A stretch of 50,414 nucleotides of DNA, from contig NZ_NGJT01000017.1 of NCBI RefSeq assembly GCF_003950315.1, forward strand, positions 1 through 50,414, written 5' to 3'. The DNA comes from Vagococcus bubulae (GTDB lineage Bacteria; Bacillota; Bacilli; Lactobacillales; Vagococcaceae). Position 1 is the stretch's first letter, and each line of letters opens with the position of its first letter. The position numbers and the translations under genes are program-made. Below the pieces are notes generated by a model. That model saw only the letters and a program-made list of their open reading frames with translations. It ran no database searches and was not told where the DNA came from. Below, piece after piece: positions 33,239 through 41,593 of this stretch.

Positions 33239-33253
33239 AAAGACACCTCTTTT

Positions 33254-35890
33254 TTATTTGTTATGGGATGCACGACGAATGGTACTTTGAGCTGCCGAAA
33301 TATAGGCAATCGGAATTCTATATGGTGAACAAGAAACATAATCCAATCCAATGTCGTCAAAAAATTCAATTGATGTTGGATCTCCACCTAACTCACCACA
33401 CACACCTATTTTAATATCAGGAGTGCTTGAACGTCCTTTTTCGACAGCCGCCTTAATTAATTCACCCACCCCATCTTTATCAATTGTCTGGAATGGATCA
33501 ACTGGTAGTACACCTTTTGATACATAATCATTAATATATTTGGCCGCATCATCTCTTGAAAAACCAAACGTCATTTGAGTTAAATCATTTGTCCCAAAAC
33601 TAAAGAAATCTGCTGTTTTGGCTAATTGATCAGCAATCAAACAAGCTCTTGGCAATTCAATCATTGTCCCAATGCGGTAAAAGACTGTAATATCTTCTTC
33701 TTCCATCAAGGCATCAAGATATAATTCGATTTTTTCCTTTAATTCACTCAATTCTTTTGTCGTTCCTACTAATGGTATCATAATTTCTGGTGTTACGTCT
33801 AAACCTGTTTCACGTTTCATGGCAATCGCACTACGAATAATGGCTTCACTTTGCATAATATACAGTTCTGGATATGTCATCCCTAAGCGACAGCCACGAT
33901 GACCAAGCATTGGATTAATTTCATGTAGTTCTTTTAATCGTCTCTCGATTTCTGATGGGCTGACATTCATCTCTGTAGCAAGGTGTTTAATGTCTTCTTC
34001 TTTTGTTGGCATAAATTCATGCAATGGTGGATCAAGTAAACGTATCACTCCTGGTAAATCATTTAGTGTCGTAAATATTTCTTTAAAGTCCTCCATTTGA
34101 TACTCTAAAATCACTTTAAGTGCTTTTTCTCGTTCCATAAAACTATTTGATAAAATAAAACGTCTCATTTGAATCAATCTTTCTGCCCCAAAGAACATGT
34201 GCTCTGTTCGAATTAATCCAATACCATCTGCACCAAAATATAGTCCTGTTTCGATATCATTGACTGTTTCAGCATTCATTCTCACATCAAGTCGAGCGTG
34301 CTTTTTAGCCCATGCCATAACTGTATCAAAATAGTGAGAGGTTCCTGTTACTTCAACATCCAATTCTCCTAAATAAATCACGCCATTTGAGCCGTCAACT
34401 GAAATAATATCTCCTTCATTTAATTGACCTCCTGGATAGACAACTCGTTTTAGAAAATCATCAATGTCTAATTCGCTACATCCAGCAACACAACAGGTTC
34501 CCATACCACGAGCGACAACTGCTGCGTGAGACGTCATACCTCCTCGACTTGTCACAATGGCTTCACTGGCAACCATCCCTTCAATGTCTTCTGGTGACGT
34601 TTCTTGACGCATTAAGATGACTTTTTCACCTCGTGCTGCCCATTCTTTTGCCGTAGCAGCATCAAAACAAATCTTTCCAACAGCCGACCCTGGACTTGCT
34701 GGTAACCCAACATCCGATACTTTTACGGCTTCTTCTAATGCTACTTTAGAAAACTCTGGGTGCAATAAATGACTAATCATATCTGGATTTAATGTCATTA
34801 ACGCATCTTCTTCTCGTATTAATCCTTCTTCTACTAAATCAACCGCAATTTTCACACTGGCTTGTGCGGTACGTTTCCCATTTCGTGTTTGTAAAATATA
34901 GAGTTTTCCTTTTTCTACGGTAAACTCAATGTCTTGCATATCACGATAATGCTGTTCTAGTAAATGAGCAAGACGTTTAAATTCATCATAAACTTCTGGC
35001 ATCTCTGTTTTTAGTTGCTCTATTGGTTCTGGCGTTCGAATACCTGCTACAACATCTTCGCCTTGAGCATTCATCAAGTATTCACCAAATAATTTATCTT
35101 CGCCTGTGGCTGGATTTCTAGTAAAAGCAACACCTGTTCCACTTGTATGACCACTGTTTCCAAAGACCATTAATTGAATGTTAACAGCCGTTCCAATATC
35201 ATCAGGAATATGATTTAACTCACGGTAAATATGTGCTCGTTCATTATTCCAAGAATGAAACACGGCTTCAATAGCCAAGTAAAGTTGCTCTTTTGCCGAT
35301 TGAGGAAACGGTTTCTTTTTAATTTCTAAAATAATGCGTTTAAACTCAATCACAATTTGTTTTAAGTCATTACCAGATAGCTCACTATCTAATTTAACCC
35401 CATGTTTTTGTTTATAAAAAGTTAAATAATTTTCAAAGTATTGCATATCAATCCCAAAGACAACGTTTCCAAACATTTGTAATAAACGTCGATAGCAATC
35501 ATAAGCAAATGCTTCGTCCTCTGTTAATGAAGCAAGTTGTTCTACTGTTTCATCATTTAATCCTAAATTTAAAATGGTATCCATCATACCAGGCATTGAA
35601 AATTTTGCCCCACTTCTGACTGATACAAGTAACAAGTCATTATCACCTTCAAATGATTTGTTTGTTTTCTTTTCTAATAAACTTAAATGCTCATCTATTT
35701 CTTTTTTTAATTCATCTGATAATTCTTTTGTTGTATTTAAAAAAGACATACAGGCTTCAGTCGTAATCGTAAACCCTGGTGGTACTGGTAAGCCTAAGCG
35801 TGTCATTTCAGCCAAGTTTGCTCCCTTACCGCCCAATAGGTCTTTCATATCTGCATTGCCTTCATCAAATTGATATACTTGTTTTAACAC
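33254..35890 (-). CDS. ppdK: Pyruvate, phosphate dikinase PpdK
   Basis: An 878-residue enzyme of full family length. ATP-grasp N terminus (LLGGKGANLAEMTRLGLPVPPGF, and EDKLFGEYLMNAQGEDVVAG), central phospho-His domain with GGMTSHAAVVARGMG (His about residue 455, with the regulatory Thr two residues before it), and C-terminal PEP-binding barrel (RTEHMFFGAERL, GHRGCRLGMTYPELYIMQ, FSFGTNDLTQMTFGFSRDD, GVCGELGGDPTSIEFF). It makes PEP from pyruvate, ATP and phosphate, reversibly. It is the first gene before the CcpN-like repressor and the DUF299 regulator, so synthesis and activity control are encoded together. Confidence 0.97.
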   Translation of the reverse strand: MLKQVYQFDEGNADMKDLLGGKGANLAEMTRLGLPVPPGFTITTEACMSFLNTTKELSDELKKEIDEHLSLLEKKTNKSFEGDNDLLLVSVRSGAKFSMPGMMDTILNLGLNDETVEQLASLTEDEAFAYDCYRRLLQMFGNVVFGIDMQYFENYLTFYKQKHGVKLDSELSGNDLKQIVIEFKRIILEIKKKPFPQSAKEQLYLAIEAVFHSWNNERAHIYRELNHIPDDIGTAVNIQLMVFGNSGHTSGTGVAFTRNPATGEDKLFGEYLMNAQGEDVVAGIRTPEPIEQLKTEMPEVYDEFKRLAHLLEQHYRDMQDIEFTVEKGKLYILQTRNGKRTAQASVKIAVDLVEEGLIREEDALMTLNPDMISHLLHPEFSKVALEEAVKVSDVGLPASPGSAVGKICFDAATAKEWAARGEKVILMRQETSPEDIEGMVASEAIVTSRGGMTSHAAVVARGMGTCCVAGCSELDIDDFLKRVVYPGGQLNEGDIISVDGSNGVIYLGELDVEVTGTSHYFDTVMAWAKKHARLDVRMNAETVNDIETGLYFGADGIGLIRTEHMFFGAERLIQMRRFILSNSFMEREKALKVILEYQMEDFKEIFTTLNDLPGVIRLLDPPLHEFMPTKEEDIKHLATEMNVSPSEIERRLKELHEINPMLGHRGCRLGMTYPELYIMQSEAIIRSAIAMKRETGLDVTPEIMIPLVGTTKELSELKEKIELYLDALMEEEDITVFYRIGTMIELPRACLIADQLAKTADFFSFGTNDLTQMTFGFSRDDAAKYINDYVSKGVLPVDPFQTIDKDGVGELIKAAVEKGRSSTPDIKIGVCGELGGDPTSIEFFDDIGLDYVSCSPYRIPIAYISAAQSTIRRASHNK

Positions 35891-35930
35891 ACTAATTCCT
35901 CCAATTAACTTTTAATAGTACCTGTTATTG

Positions 35931-35959
35931 ATTATATAGTACGTCATATATAAAATCAA
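35931..35959 (-). promoter_or_regulatory. ppdK promoter with CcpN-like box
   Basis: On the minus strand TTGATT (35959-35954) and TATAAT (35936-35931) are 17 bp apart. The spacer contains TATGACGTACT (35948-35938), which matches the Bacillus CcpN consensus TRTGHYATAYW at ten of eleven positions. The consensus is quoted from memory. Confidence 0.6.
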
Positions 35960-36064
35960 TAGGCATTTAATAGGTTTTATTGGAATTGTTTTAACAAAAT
36001 AATTTAAAAACTCTTTAAAATGTTTCTGATATAAGTTACGATATATTTTCAAGGAGGAGTCATT

Positions 36065-36922
36065 ATGGTACAAACGTTACAAAAAAAAATAGGGCCTCGC
36101 TTTAGCGATACACTTTTTATCATCATTGGAACACTATTTGTCGCTTTTGGTTTCAATGCTTTTTTATTGCCTAACCGAATTGTTTCAGGAGGGATTAATG
36201 GATTAACGATTATCTTATATGAAACACTTCATTTAACACCTAGTATTGTGTTATTTTCTGTCAATTTCGTCTTATTGACATTATCTTTTTTCTTATTAGG
36301 GAAAGAAGTTTTTTTCAAAAGTATTTTAGGGAGCTTTCTCGTCCCCTTATTCGTTTCATTGCTTCATGGGGTTGCGTTAAATAATATTGAGCCGATACTT
36401 GCTGCTATTTTTGGTGGTGTCACAGTTGGACTAGGAGTTGGTTTAGTCTTTTTAGGAAAAGGCTCTACTGGAGGGACTGCTCTGATTGCGTTAATCGTTC
36501 AAAAATATATTCCAATTAAATTGGGGATTATTTTAGGAATTTGTGATGGACTTGTTATTTTAAGTGCATTATTTGTCTTTGATGTTCAAACGGTCTTATT
36601 TGCTCTCATTGCATTATATTTAACGAGTCGTATGGTCGATACGGTTCAGGTTGGACCAGAATCTTCTAAAAATGTCATGATCATCTCAAATGATTATAAA
36701 AAAATTAGAGAACAAATTATTTCTGATTTAGATTTAGGAGCTACTCTTATTCCTATTGAAGGTGGTCTAAACTTGGAATCAAAAAAAATGATTATGGTCG
36801 TGATTCAAGAAGATCAATTCATTACATTAAAACAATCTATCCTAGACATCGACGAAGAAGCCTTTGTTGTTGTAACAAGTGCTCATGAAGTCGTTGGAAA
36901 AGGATTTACAGCTTATAGATAG
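36065..36922 (+). CDS. YitT family membrane protein (DUF161 and DUF2179)
   Basis: A 285-residue protein. Five or six membrane helices fill residues 15-195, with the YitT pattern GTLFVAFGFNAFLLPNRIVSGG, IFGGVTVGLGVGLVFLGKGSTGG and LYLTSRMVDTVQVG. The C-terminal cytoplasmic DUF2179 domain (about 200-285) ends in VVVTSAHEVVGKGFTAY. Function is unknown; the family is widespread in Firmicutes, often with several paralogues. AAGGAGGAG precedes the ATG. Single-gene unit divergent from ppdK, with a bidirectional terminator after it. Confidence 0.9.
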   Translation: MVQTLQKKIGPRFSDTLFIIIGTLFVAFGFNAFLLPNRIVSGGINGLTIILYETLHLTPSIVLFSVNFVLLTLSFFLLGKEVFFKSILGSFLVPLFVSLLHGVALNNIEPILAAIFGGVTVGLGVGLVFLGKGSTGGTALIALIVQKYIPIKLGIILGICDGLVILSALFVFDVQTVLFALIALYLTSRMVDTVQVGPESSKNVMIISNDYKKIREQIISDLDLGATLIPIEGGLNLESKKMIMVVIQEDQFITLKQSILDIDEEAFVVVTSAHEVVGKGFTAYR

Positions 36923-36923
36923 C

Positions 36924-36963
36924 AAAAAAGCAAGCACTAGATTATCTCTAATGCTTGCTTTTT
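36924..36963. terminator. Bidirectional terminator between yitT-type gene and khpA
   Basis: AAAAAGCAAGCA / TGCTTGCTTTTT (12 bp) with a 15-base loop. An A run and a T run flank it on the respective strands. It overlaps the khpA stop. Confidence 0.88.
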
Positions 36964-37210
36964 AATTGTTGTCATCTAGGATATTTAAACGAATTCTTTT
37001 AGAATCATTCGTGCGAACACTGTAGACAATCGTACGAATTGCTTTTGCAACACGACCTTGTTTTCCAATAATTCGACCGATATCTTCTGAAGCCACTCTT
37101 AAGTTGTACTCCATAAATTCTTCAGATTCTTCAACATCTAAACGAACAGAATCAGGTTGACTAACTAACGGACGGACAATGGTTAATACCAAATCTTTTG
37201 CATCAGTCAT
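36962..37210 (-). CDS. khpA: KhpA, KH-domain RNA-binding protein
   Basis: An 82-residue single KH domain with the GKQG loop in IGRIIGKQGRVAKAIRTIV and the preceding strand SEEFMEYNLRVASED. It partners KhpB/Jag in RNA binding and cell-elongation control in Gram-positives. It starts 13 bp behind rpsP, the usual arrangement. rimM and trmD, which normally follow, are absent; a convergent YitT gene ends the unit. Confidence 0.93.
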   Translation of the reverse strand: MTDAKDLVLTIVRPLVSQPDSVRLDVEESEEFMEYNLRVASEDIGRIIGKQGRVAKAIRTIVYSVRTNDSKRIRLNILDDNN

Positions 37211-37223
37211 TCATATGCCCACC

Positions 37224-37499
37224 TTATTTTTTAGTGTATTTAGCTTCGTGATGTTTTTTCATGATTCCTTCACGAGATAAAATGTTACGTACTGTATCAG
37301 AAGGTTGAGCTCCTTTTGATAACCAGTCTAAGATTAAGTCTTCTTCAACTTTTACTTGAGCTGGATCTGTTAATGGGTTGTAAGTTCCCACTACTTCGAT
37401 GTAACGTCCATCACGAGGTGAACGAGAATCTGCTACTACCATACGATAAAAAGGTTTCTTTTTAGAACCCATACGTTTTAAACGAATTTTAACTGCCAT
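37224..37499 (-). CDS. rpsP: 30S ribosomal protein S16
   Basis: A 91-residue protein with the complete S16 signature [20 protein letters not shown] and [21 protein letters not shown] lies upstream of the ATG at 37499; an in-frame ATG at 37541 without such a site is rejected. It forms a two-gene unit with khpA. ffh and ylxM, often upstream in other Firmicutes, are replaced by an ABC transporter cluster. Confidence 0.97.
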   Translation of the reverse strand: MAVKIRLKRMGSKKKPFYRMVVADSRSPRDGRYIEVVGTYNPLTDPAQVKVEEDLILDWLSKGAQPSDTVRNILSREGIMKKHHEAKYTKK

Positions 37500-37595
37500 T
37501 ATTAAGGCACCTCCAAAAATTTTTTGATTTGTTTTAATCACAAAGCATAGTTTAACAGTTTTAATTAATCTTGTAAAGTGTTTTTTCTTTACAGG

Positions 37596-38486
37596 TCAAT
37601 TTTTTTTATTTAACCCAAATTTTATTTCATACGCTTCTTTTAGAGTTAATCTTGAAACACTGATAGTTTGCATTTTTTCAACCGGAATATCATTAAATAT
37701 CGTGTGCTCTTCTTCTTTTTCTAAAGGAATAATCAACCTATCTTCAGATAATAATATTCCTCTACTTAAAAGTGAATCAGGCAGGAAACTACTATCTGTC
37801 ACATTTATTTTTAAAAACTTTTCACCATTTTGATGTGGACTAGATTTATCATAAAATAATTCCAACTGACCATTAATCAAGAAAAAAATTCGGTCTGCAT
37901 AAGATTCTAGATTATCCAGTAAATGAGAAGCGATAAAAATAAGTTTTCCTTCATCTCTTTTTTTAGACATCATCATTGATATGAGTGTCACGTTTGTCGG
38001 ATCAAGACCATTCATCACTTCATCCATCAGCATAATTTTTGTATCGGTCACTATTTGCATAGCAAAACACAACCGTTGCCTCATTCCCAATGAGTAGCTA
38101 CTAACATTATCATTCACATAATGTGTCATATGTAATTCGATTACCAACCGTTTGATATCAATCGTCGAATGCCAAATCGCTTTATACATACTCAAGTGTT
38201 CCATCCCTGTTTTTGATTCATATAAATCTTGTTGGTCTGGCATCATACTTATTTTTTTATACAAATTAATTTGATCTTTTGCTGTTTTATACGTATCGGT
38301 CCCATCAATAATCAGCTGACCTTTTTGTGGTTTATTATAATTCATTAATACATTTAATAGTGTGCTTTTTCCTGTTCCATTTGGTGCAACAAGACCAATG
38401 ATTTCTCCTGCATGAAATTCTTGTGTAATATCAACTAATATTGGCTTATTTTTATAAGCGAAACGAATATTTTCTAATTTTATCAT
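37596..38486 (-). CDS. ABC transporter ATP-binding protein
   Basis: A 296-residue ABC ATPase. Walker A is GLVAPNGTGKSTLLN, the signature is SYSLGMRQRLCFAM, and Walker B is IMLMDEVMNGLDP with the H-loop in IFIASHLLDNLESY. A C-terminal extension (about 215-296) has no recognised domain. It is the third gene of a unit with two integral membrane proteins. The set resembles ABC-2-type exporters of peptides or antimicrobial compounds. The signature LGMRQR is typical of bacteriocin/lantibiotic-immunity and YtrB-like ATPases. The substrate is unknown. Confidence 0.88.
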   Translation of the reverse strand: MIKLENIRFAYKNKPILVDITQEFHAGEIIGLVAPNGTGKSTLLNVLMNYNKPQKGQLIIDGTDTYKTAKDQINLYKKISMMPDQQDLYESKTGMEHLSMYKAIWHSTIDIKRLVIELHMTHYVNDNVSSYSLGMRQRLCFAMQIVTDTKIMLMDEVMNGLDPTNVTLISMMMSKKRDEGKLIFIASHLLDNLESYADRIFFLINGQLELFYDKSSPHQNGEKFLKINVTDSSFLPDSLLSRGILLSEDRLIIPLEKEEEHTIFNDIPVEKMQTISVSRLTLKEAYEIKFGLNKKN

Positions 38487-38496
38487 CGTATCCTCC

Positions 38497-39672
38497 TTAT
38501 ATTTGACGTTTCTTGATTGTACTTAGTTTCGTTATAACAATAAATACACCAATTGATATACCCACAACCATCAATCCTTGATTATATGTGAGAAATGGAG
38601 TGGACCAGAAAAATCCTTGGTAACCAGAAACAACATCACCGGTAAATAAGTAACTCATTGGCGAATATTGAATGGCATAAATATCACCCAAGCCATGTCT
38701 TTGATACAATAAACTTGAAAAAGTGATACAACTGATCATAACTAAATTTAGAAAATCATTTTTTGACCAATATGATATTAGTAATGAGACTAGCATAATT
38801 AAAAAGACTAGTAGTAATAATAATAAACTACTTTTGACTAGAAAAAGGCCAATTGTTTGACTATGGAAAGTTGATTCAAGATTGGAAATAGCCTCAACAG
38901 GAAAAACACTATAACTAGAAGGTAAATGGATAGAGCCAAATCCTCGTCGTAGTCCAACAATAATAAACCCAATGCCTAATGGAATGATGACCAAAAATAA
39001 ACCACTCATAGTAACGATAAGTTTTATCATCATTCGTCTAAATAGACTGATTGGGTAACCATCAATTAAACTACTATGCTTTCTATCTTTACTTAATAAA
39101 TCAATCGAAAATAAAATGGCCAGTAAACTAAATAACATCGGTACTATTCGTTTCATCAATCGTTCAACCTGTTGCCAAGCTGTCCTTTCATTCAGTTCAT
39201 TCATAGATAAAGAGTTGCCTCGTTTAGCATATTCCGTCATCTTAGGTATCATACTACTGCTACCGTATGTATTTTCAAACTTAGCGAAATCATTGCCATA
39301 AGTATAATAAGATGGATTGTAACTTGTCCCAAAGCCGTACCATATAGCACTACTTGCAGCATACTCAGCCAAATGATTTGATTTTAAAGACTCATATCGT
39401 TTCTTTTCAGTAGGCAACATGATATTAAATGCCGCTACTGCTTCTAAAACTCTTGGATGTGTATCACCATCTAAATTAACTGTTTCTAAAAACTGTTTCT
39501 TATCTAAGTAACTAGATTCCAAATTTTTAAAATTGGTTGCCTCATGGATTTTATAACTCGGCTCTAATTGAATAACAAAGAATAATGTAAGAAGTCCCAC
39601 AAGAAGATACAATACGATATTCTTTTTGTTATGAAAAAAGTCGTCATACTCTTGTTTGATGTATTCACTCAT
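38497..39672 (-). CDS. ABC-2-type membrane protein, second
   Basis: A 391-residue membrane protein. One N-terminal helix (about residues 20-38) and a large extracytoplasmic loop (about 40-170) are followed by five or six helices. The design is that of ABC-2-type permeases fused with an outside domain, as in lantibiotic-type exporters. The loop is rich in Tyr and Asn. It overlaps the upstream permease by eight bases and lies 10 bp before the ATPase. The two permeases share the same layout and probably form a heterodimer. Confidence 0.8.
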   Translation of the reverse strand: MSEYIKQEYDDFFHNKKNIVLYLLVGLLTLFFVIQLEPSYKIHEATNFKNLESSYLDKKQFLETVNLDGDTHPRVLEAVAAFNIMLPTEKKRYESLKSNHLAEYAASSAIWYGFGTSYNPSYYTYGNDFAKFENTYGSSSMIPKMTEYAKRGNSLSMNELNERTAWQQVERLMKRIVPMLFSLLAILFSIDLLSKDRKHSSLIDGYPISLFRRMMIKLIVTMSGLFLVIIPLGIGFIIVGLRRGFGSIHLPSSYSVFPVEAISNLESTFHSQTIGLFLVKSSLLLLLLVFLIMLVSLLISYWSKNDFLNLVMISCITFSSLLYQRHGLGDIYAIQYSPMSYLFTGDVVSGYQGFFWSTPFLTYNQGLMVVGISIGVFIVITKLSTIKKRQI

Positions 39673-40729
39673 ATTGTCTTCCTCTCTTTGTAAAGGTTAA
39701 TTGCCACACACAAATAATAAATAAAATAAGTATCATTGTGATTAAGATAATCAGTCCTTGATTTGTTGACAGATTCCACTGGCCATCTATGATTAATGAT
39801 GGGGATAAGATTCCTAACCATTGAAACACACTCAGTTGGATAATTGATGGAAATAAAAATAGCAAACTATACACCAAACATTCAACGATGACAGTGACGT
39901 AACTATTATTAGTAATAGTATTTAACATAATACTCAGTAAAAAGGAAGCAAGATATAACAAAGCACCAAACAAGACAAAATAACTCATTTTCCCCAGTAC
40001 ACTAATCACTACAAACACCTGTTGTTTAATGACTTCGACAGAACCAAAATCGCCAAACAACTTATTATCAAAAAATTGTAGCAAAGCAAGATAGCTGATA
40101 CTTCCTATGAAGATACCCATTATCACTAAAAATCTTTTACCACATATTCTAACTAAACGTTGTATTAAACTTCGAGGTTGACCTTTAACCAAACTCTCAT
40201 GATCTTTTTCTTCCACAACCAATCGTGAATTAACTAAAGACATCAGTGGAAACCAAACAAACCCTAACATACTTAAAAGAGAAACTAATAATCGACCAAA
40301 TGACTGTTTACCTAATGATAACGTCTCATGATCCTGTTTTAAATTCTGATAATACACCTTATCTCTTTGTATTTGAGTGCGTGTTTTTTGTAGTGAAACA
40401 ATGTCAGCAAAACCATCTAATGTTTGTGCCTTTTCTTGAATAGCTGTTAACTCAATCGAGGTATCAATAAATTTTCTTTCATCTTGAAATAGTAAAGCAT
40501 TTGATTGCCTGGCAATTTGAGAGGCTTGTTCTAATAAGTTTCGATACAACTCGCTGCCGTCTTCACTCGCCATTTGTCGATAATCAAGTAAGGCAATATC
40601 TATTTGTAAGGTTTCTGATTGATTATTTTTTTGAAGTTTATAACTATTTCTTTGTTGAGCGATATAAAATATACCTGTTAATATACTTAATAACAGAACA
40701 ATATAAATCACATATTTTTTTCTTATCAT
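39665..40729 (-). CDS. ABC-2-type membrane protein, first
   Basis: A 354-residue membrane protein. An N-terminal helix (about residues 6-24) is followed by an outside domain of about 110 residues rich in Gln, Leu and Glu (a coiled-coil-like stretch) and then about six membrane helices to the C terminus. It shares the layout, though not obvious sequence identity, with the next gene. The start at 40729 has GAGG upstream; an in-frame ATG at 40753 is rejected. It is the first gene of the exporter unit. No regulator or substrate gene is adjacent. Confidence 0.78.
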   Translation of the reverse strand: MIRKKYVIYIVLLLSILTGIFYIAQQRNSYKLQKNNQSETLQIDIALLDYRQMASEDGSELYRNLLEQASQIARQSNALLFQDERKFIDTSIELTAIQEKAQTLDGFADIVSLQKTRTQIQRDKVYYQNLKQDHETLSLGKQSFGRLLVSLLSMLGFVWFPLMSLVNSRLVVEEKDHESLVKGQPRSLIQRLVRICGKRFLVIMGIFIGSISYLALLQFFDNKLFGDFGSVEVIKQQVFVVISVLGKMSYFVLFGALLYLASFLLSIMLNTITNNSYVTVIVECLVYSLLFLFPSIIQLSVFQWLGILSPSLIIDGQWNLSTNQGLIILITMILILFIICVWQLTFTKRGRQYE

Positions 40730-40809
40730 TCGACACCTCTTTTTCCTCATCATTTTATCATTAAAAACAGAATATCATAACCAAATAAAATATGATACTA
40801 AACACACAA

Positions 40810-40835
40810 CAAAAAAACCTCGCATAAAGCGAGGT
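40810..40835 (-). terminator. Terminator of the potassium-channel-like gene
   Basis: On the minus strand ACCTCGC / GCGAGGT form a 7-bp stem with a 5-base loop followed by seven T. The gene ends at 40853. Confidence 0.85.
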
Positions 40836-40852
40836 ACATAACATCTATAAAT

Positions 40853-41575
40853 TTAACGATTTCTTTTTTTCTTTTTTTGTTCCAACTTCAACCACGCATC
40901 AATAATTTCTAGATCATCTTCACTAAATGATTTTTCTTTTAATAAAGATTCGATAATATAATCCGCTTTTTTATGAGTCGGCTTCTTAGAATGACTTAGG
41001 ACACGTGTCAAACTACTGGTAAATGTCGAGATAATCCCCACACCTAATATCATTAAAACACCACCAATAAACCGTCCCAAACCTGTTTGGATAACAATAT
41101 CGCCATATCCAACTGTCGTAACTGTCTGCATTTCCCACCAAATCAAATCCTCATAATTTTTAATGTTCGGCTCCACCCACAACAAAGGAAGTGGCAAGAA
41201 AATAAAGATAATTAAAAAGATATTAAAGAGTTTCCCAGTTCCTGTCTCTCTCAATTTTAAAAATACAGGCAACACATAACGTTGACCAATTGATGTAATC
41301 TGAATACTTTGAATCACAAGTGGGAAAAACTTTACTAACCGAAAAGCATGATGAAAAGGGATAATCGCAATAAAATCTAGAAAATGATGCTTCAAATAAT
41401 CCTTTTTATCATCAGTTTTCCATAACGTGTAAAAACTATCTAAAGCAAAAACAACAAGTATTATCATGTTAATCATTTCTTTGTGTTTAAAATTAATGAC
41501 GTTCACCACAATTGAAATGATAATCAATAAAAACATGACCATTAAATAAACTTTCTTTAATTTTGGTTGTTTCAT
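40853..41575 (-). CDS. Potassium-channel-like membrane protein
   Basis: A 240-residue protein. Four N-terminal helices with a basic segment (KLRETGTGK and FRLVKFF) are followed by the pore: an outer helix at about 115-135, the filter TVTTVGYGDIVIQTG, and an inner helix rich in Gly/Ile. This is a voltage-gated-like 6TM channel without a full S4 charge ladder. The C-terminal tail is highly basic (EQKKKKRNR). The second ATG at 41575 is preferred because AGGAG is six bases upstream; the first is closer. It is 19 bp after the DUF6020 gene, on the same strand. Confidence 0.8.
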   Translation of the reverse strand: MKQPKLKKVYLMVMFLLIIISIVVNVINFKHKEMINMIILVVFALDSFYTLWKTDDKKDYLKHHFLDFIAIIPFHHAFRLVKFFPLVIQSIQITSIGQRYVLPVFLKLRETGTGKLFNIFLIIFIFLPLPLLWVEPNIKNYEDLIWWEMQTVTTVGYGDIVIQTGLGRFIGGVLMILGVGIISTFTSSLTRVLSHSKKPTHKKADYIIESLLKEKSFSEDDLEIIDAWLKLEQKKKKRNR

Positions 41576-41593
41576 CATTTTCTCCTACTTTGA

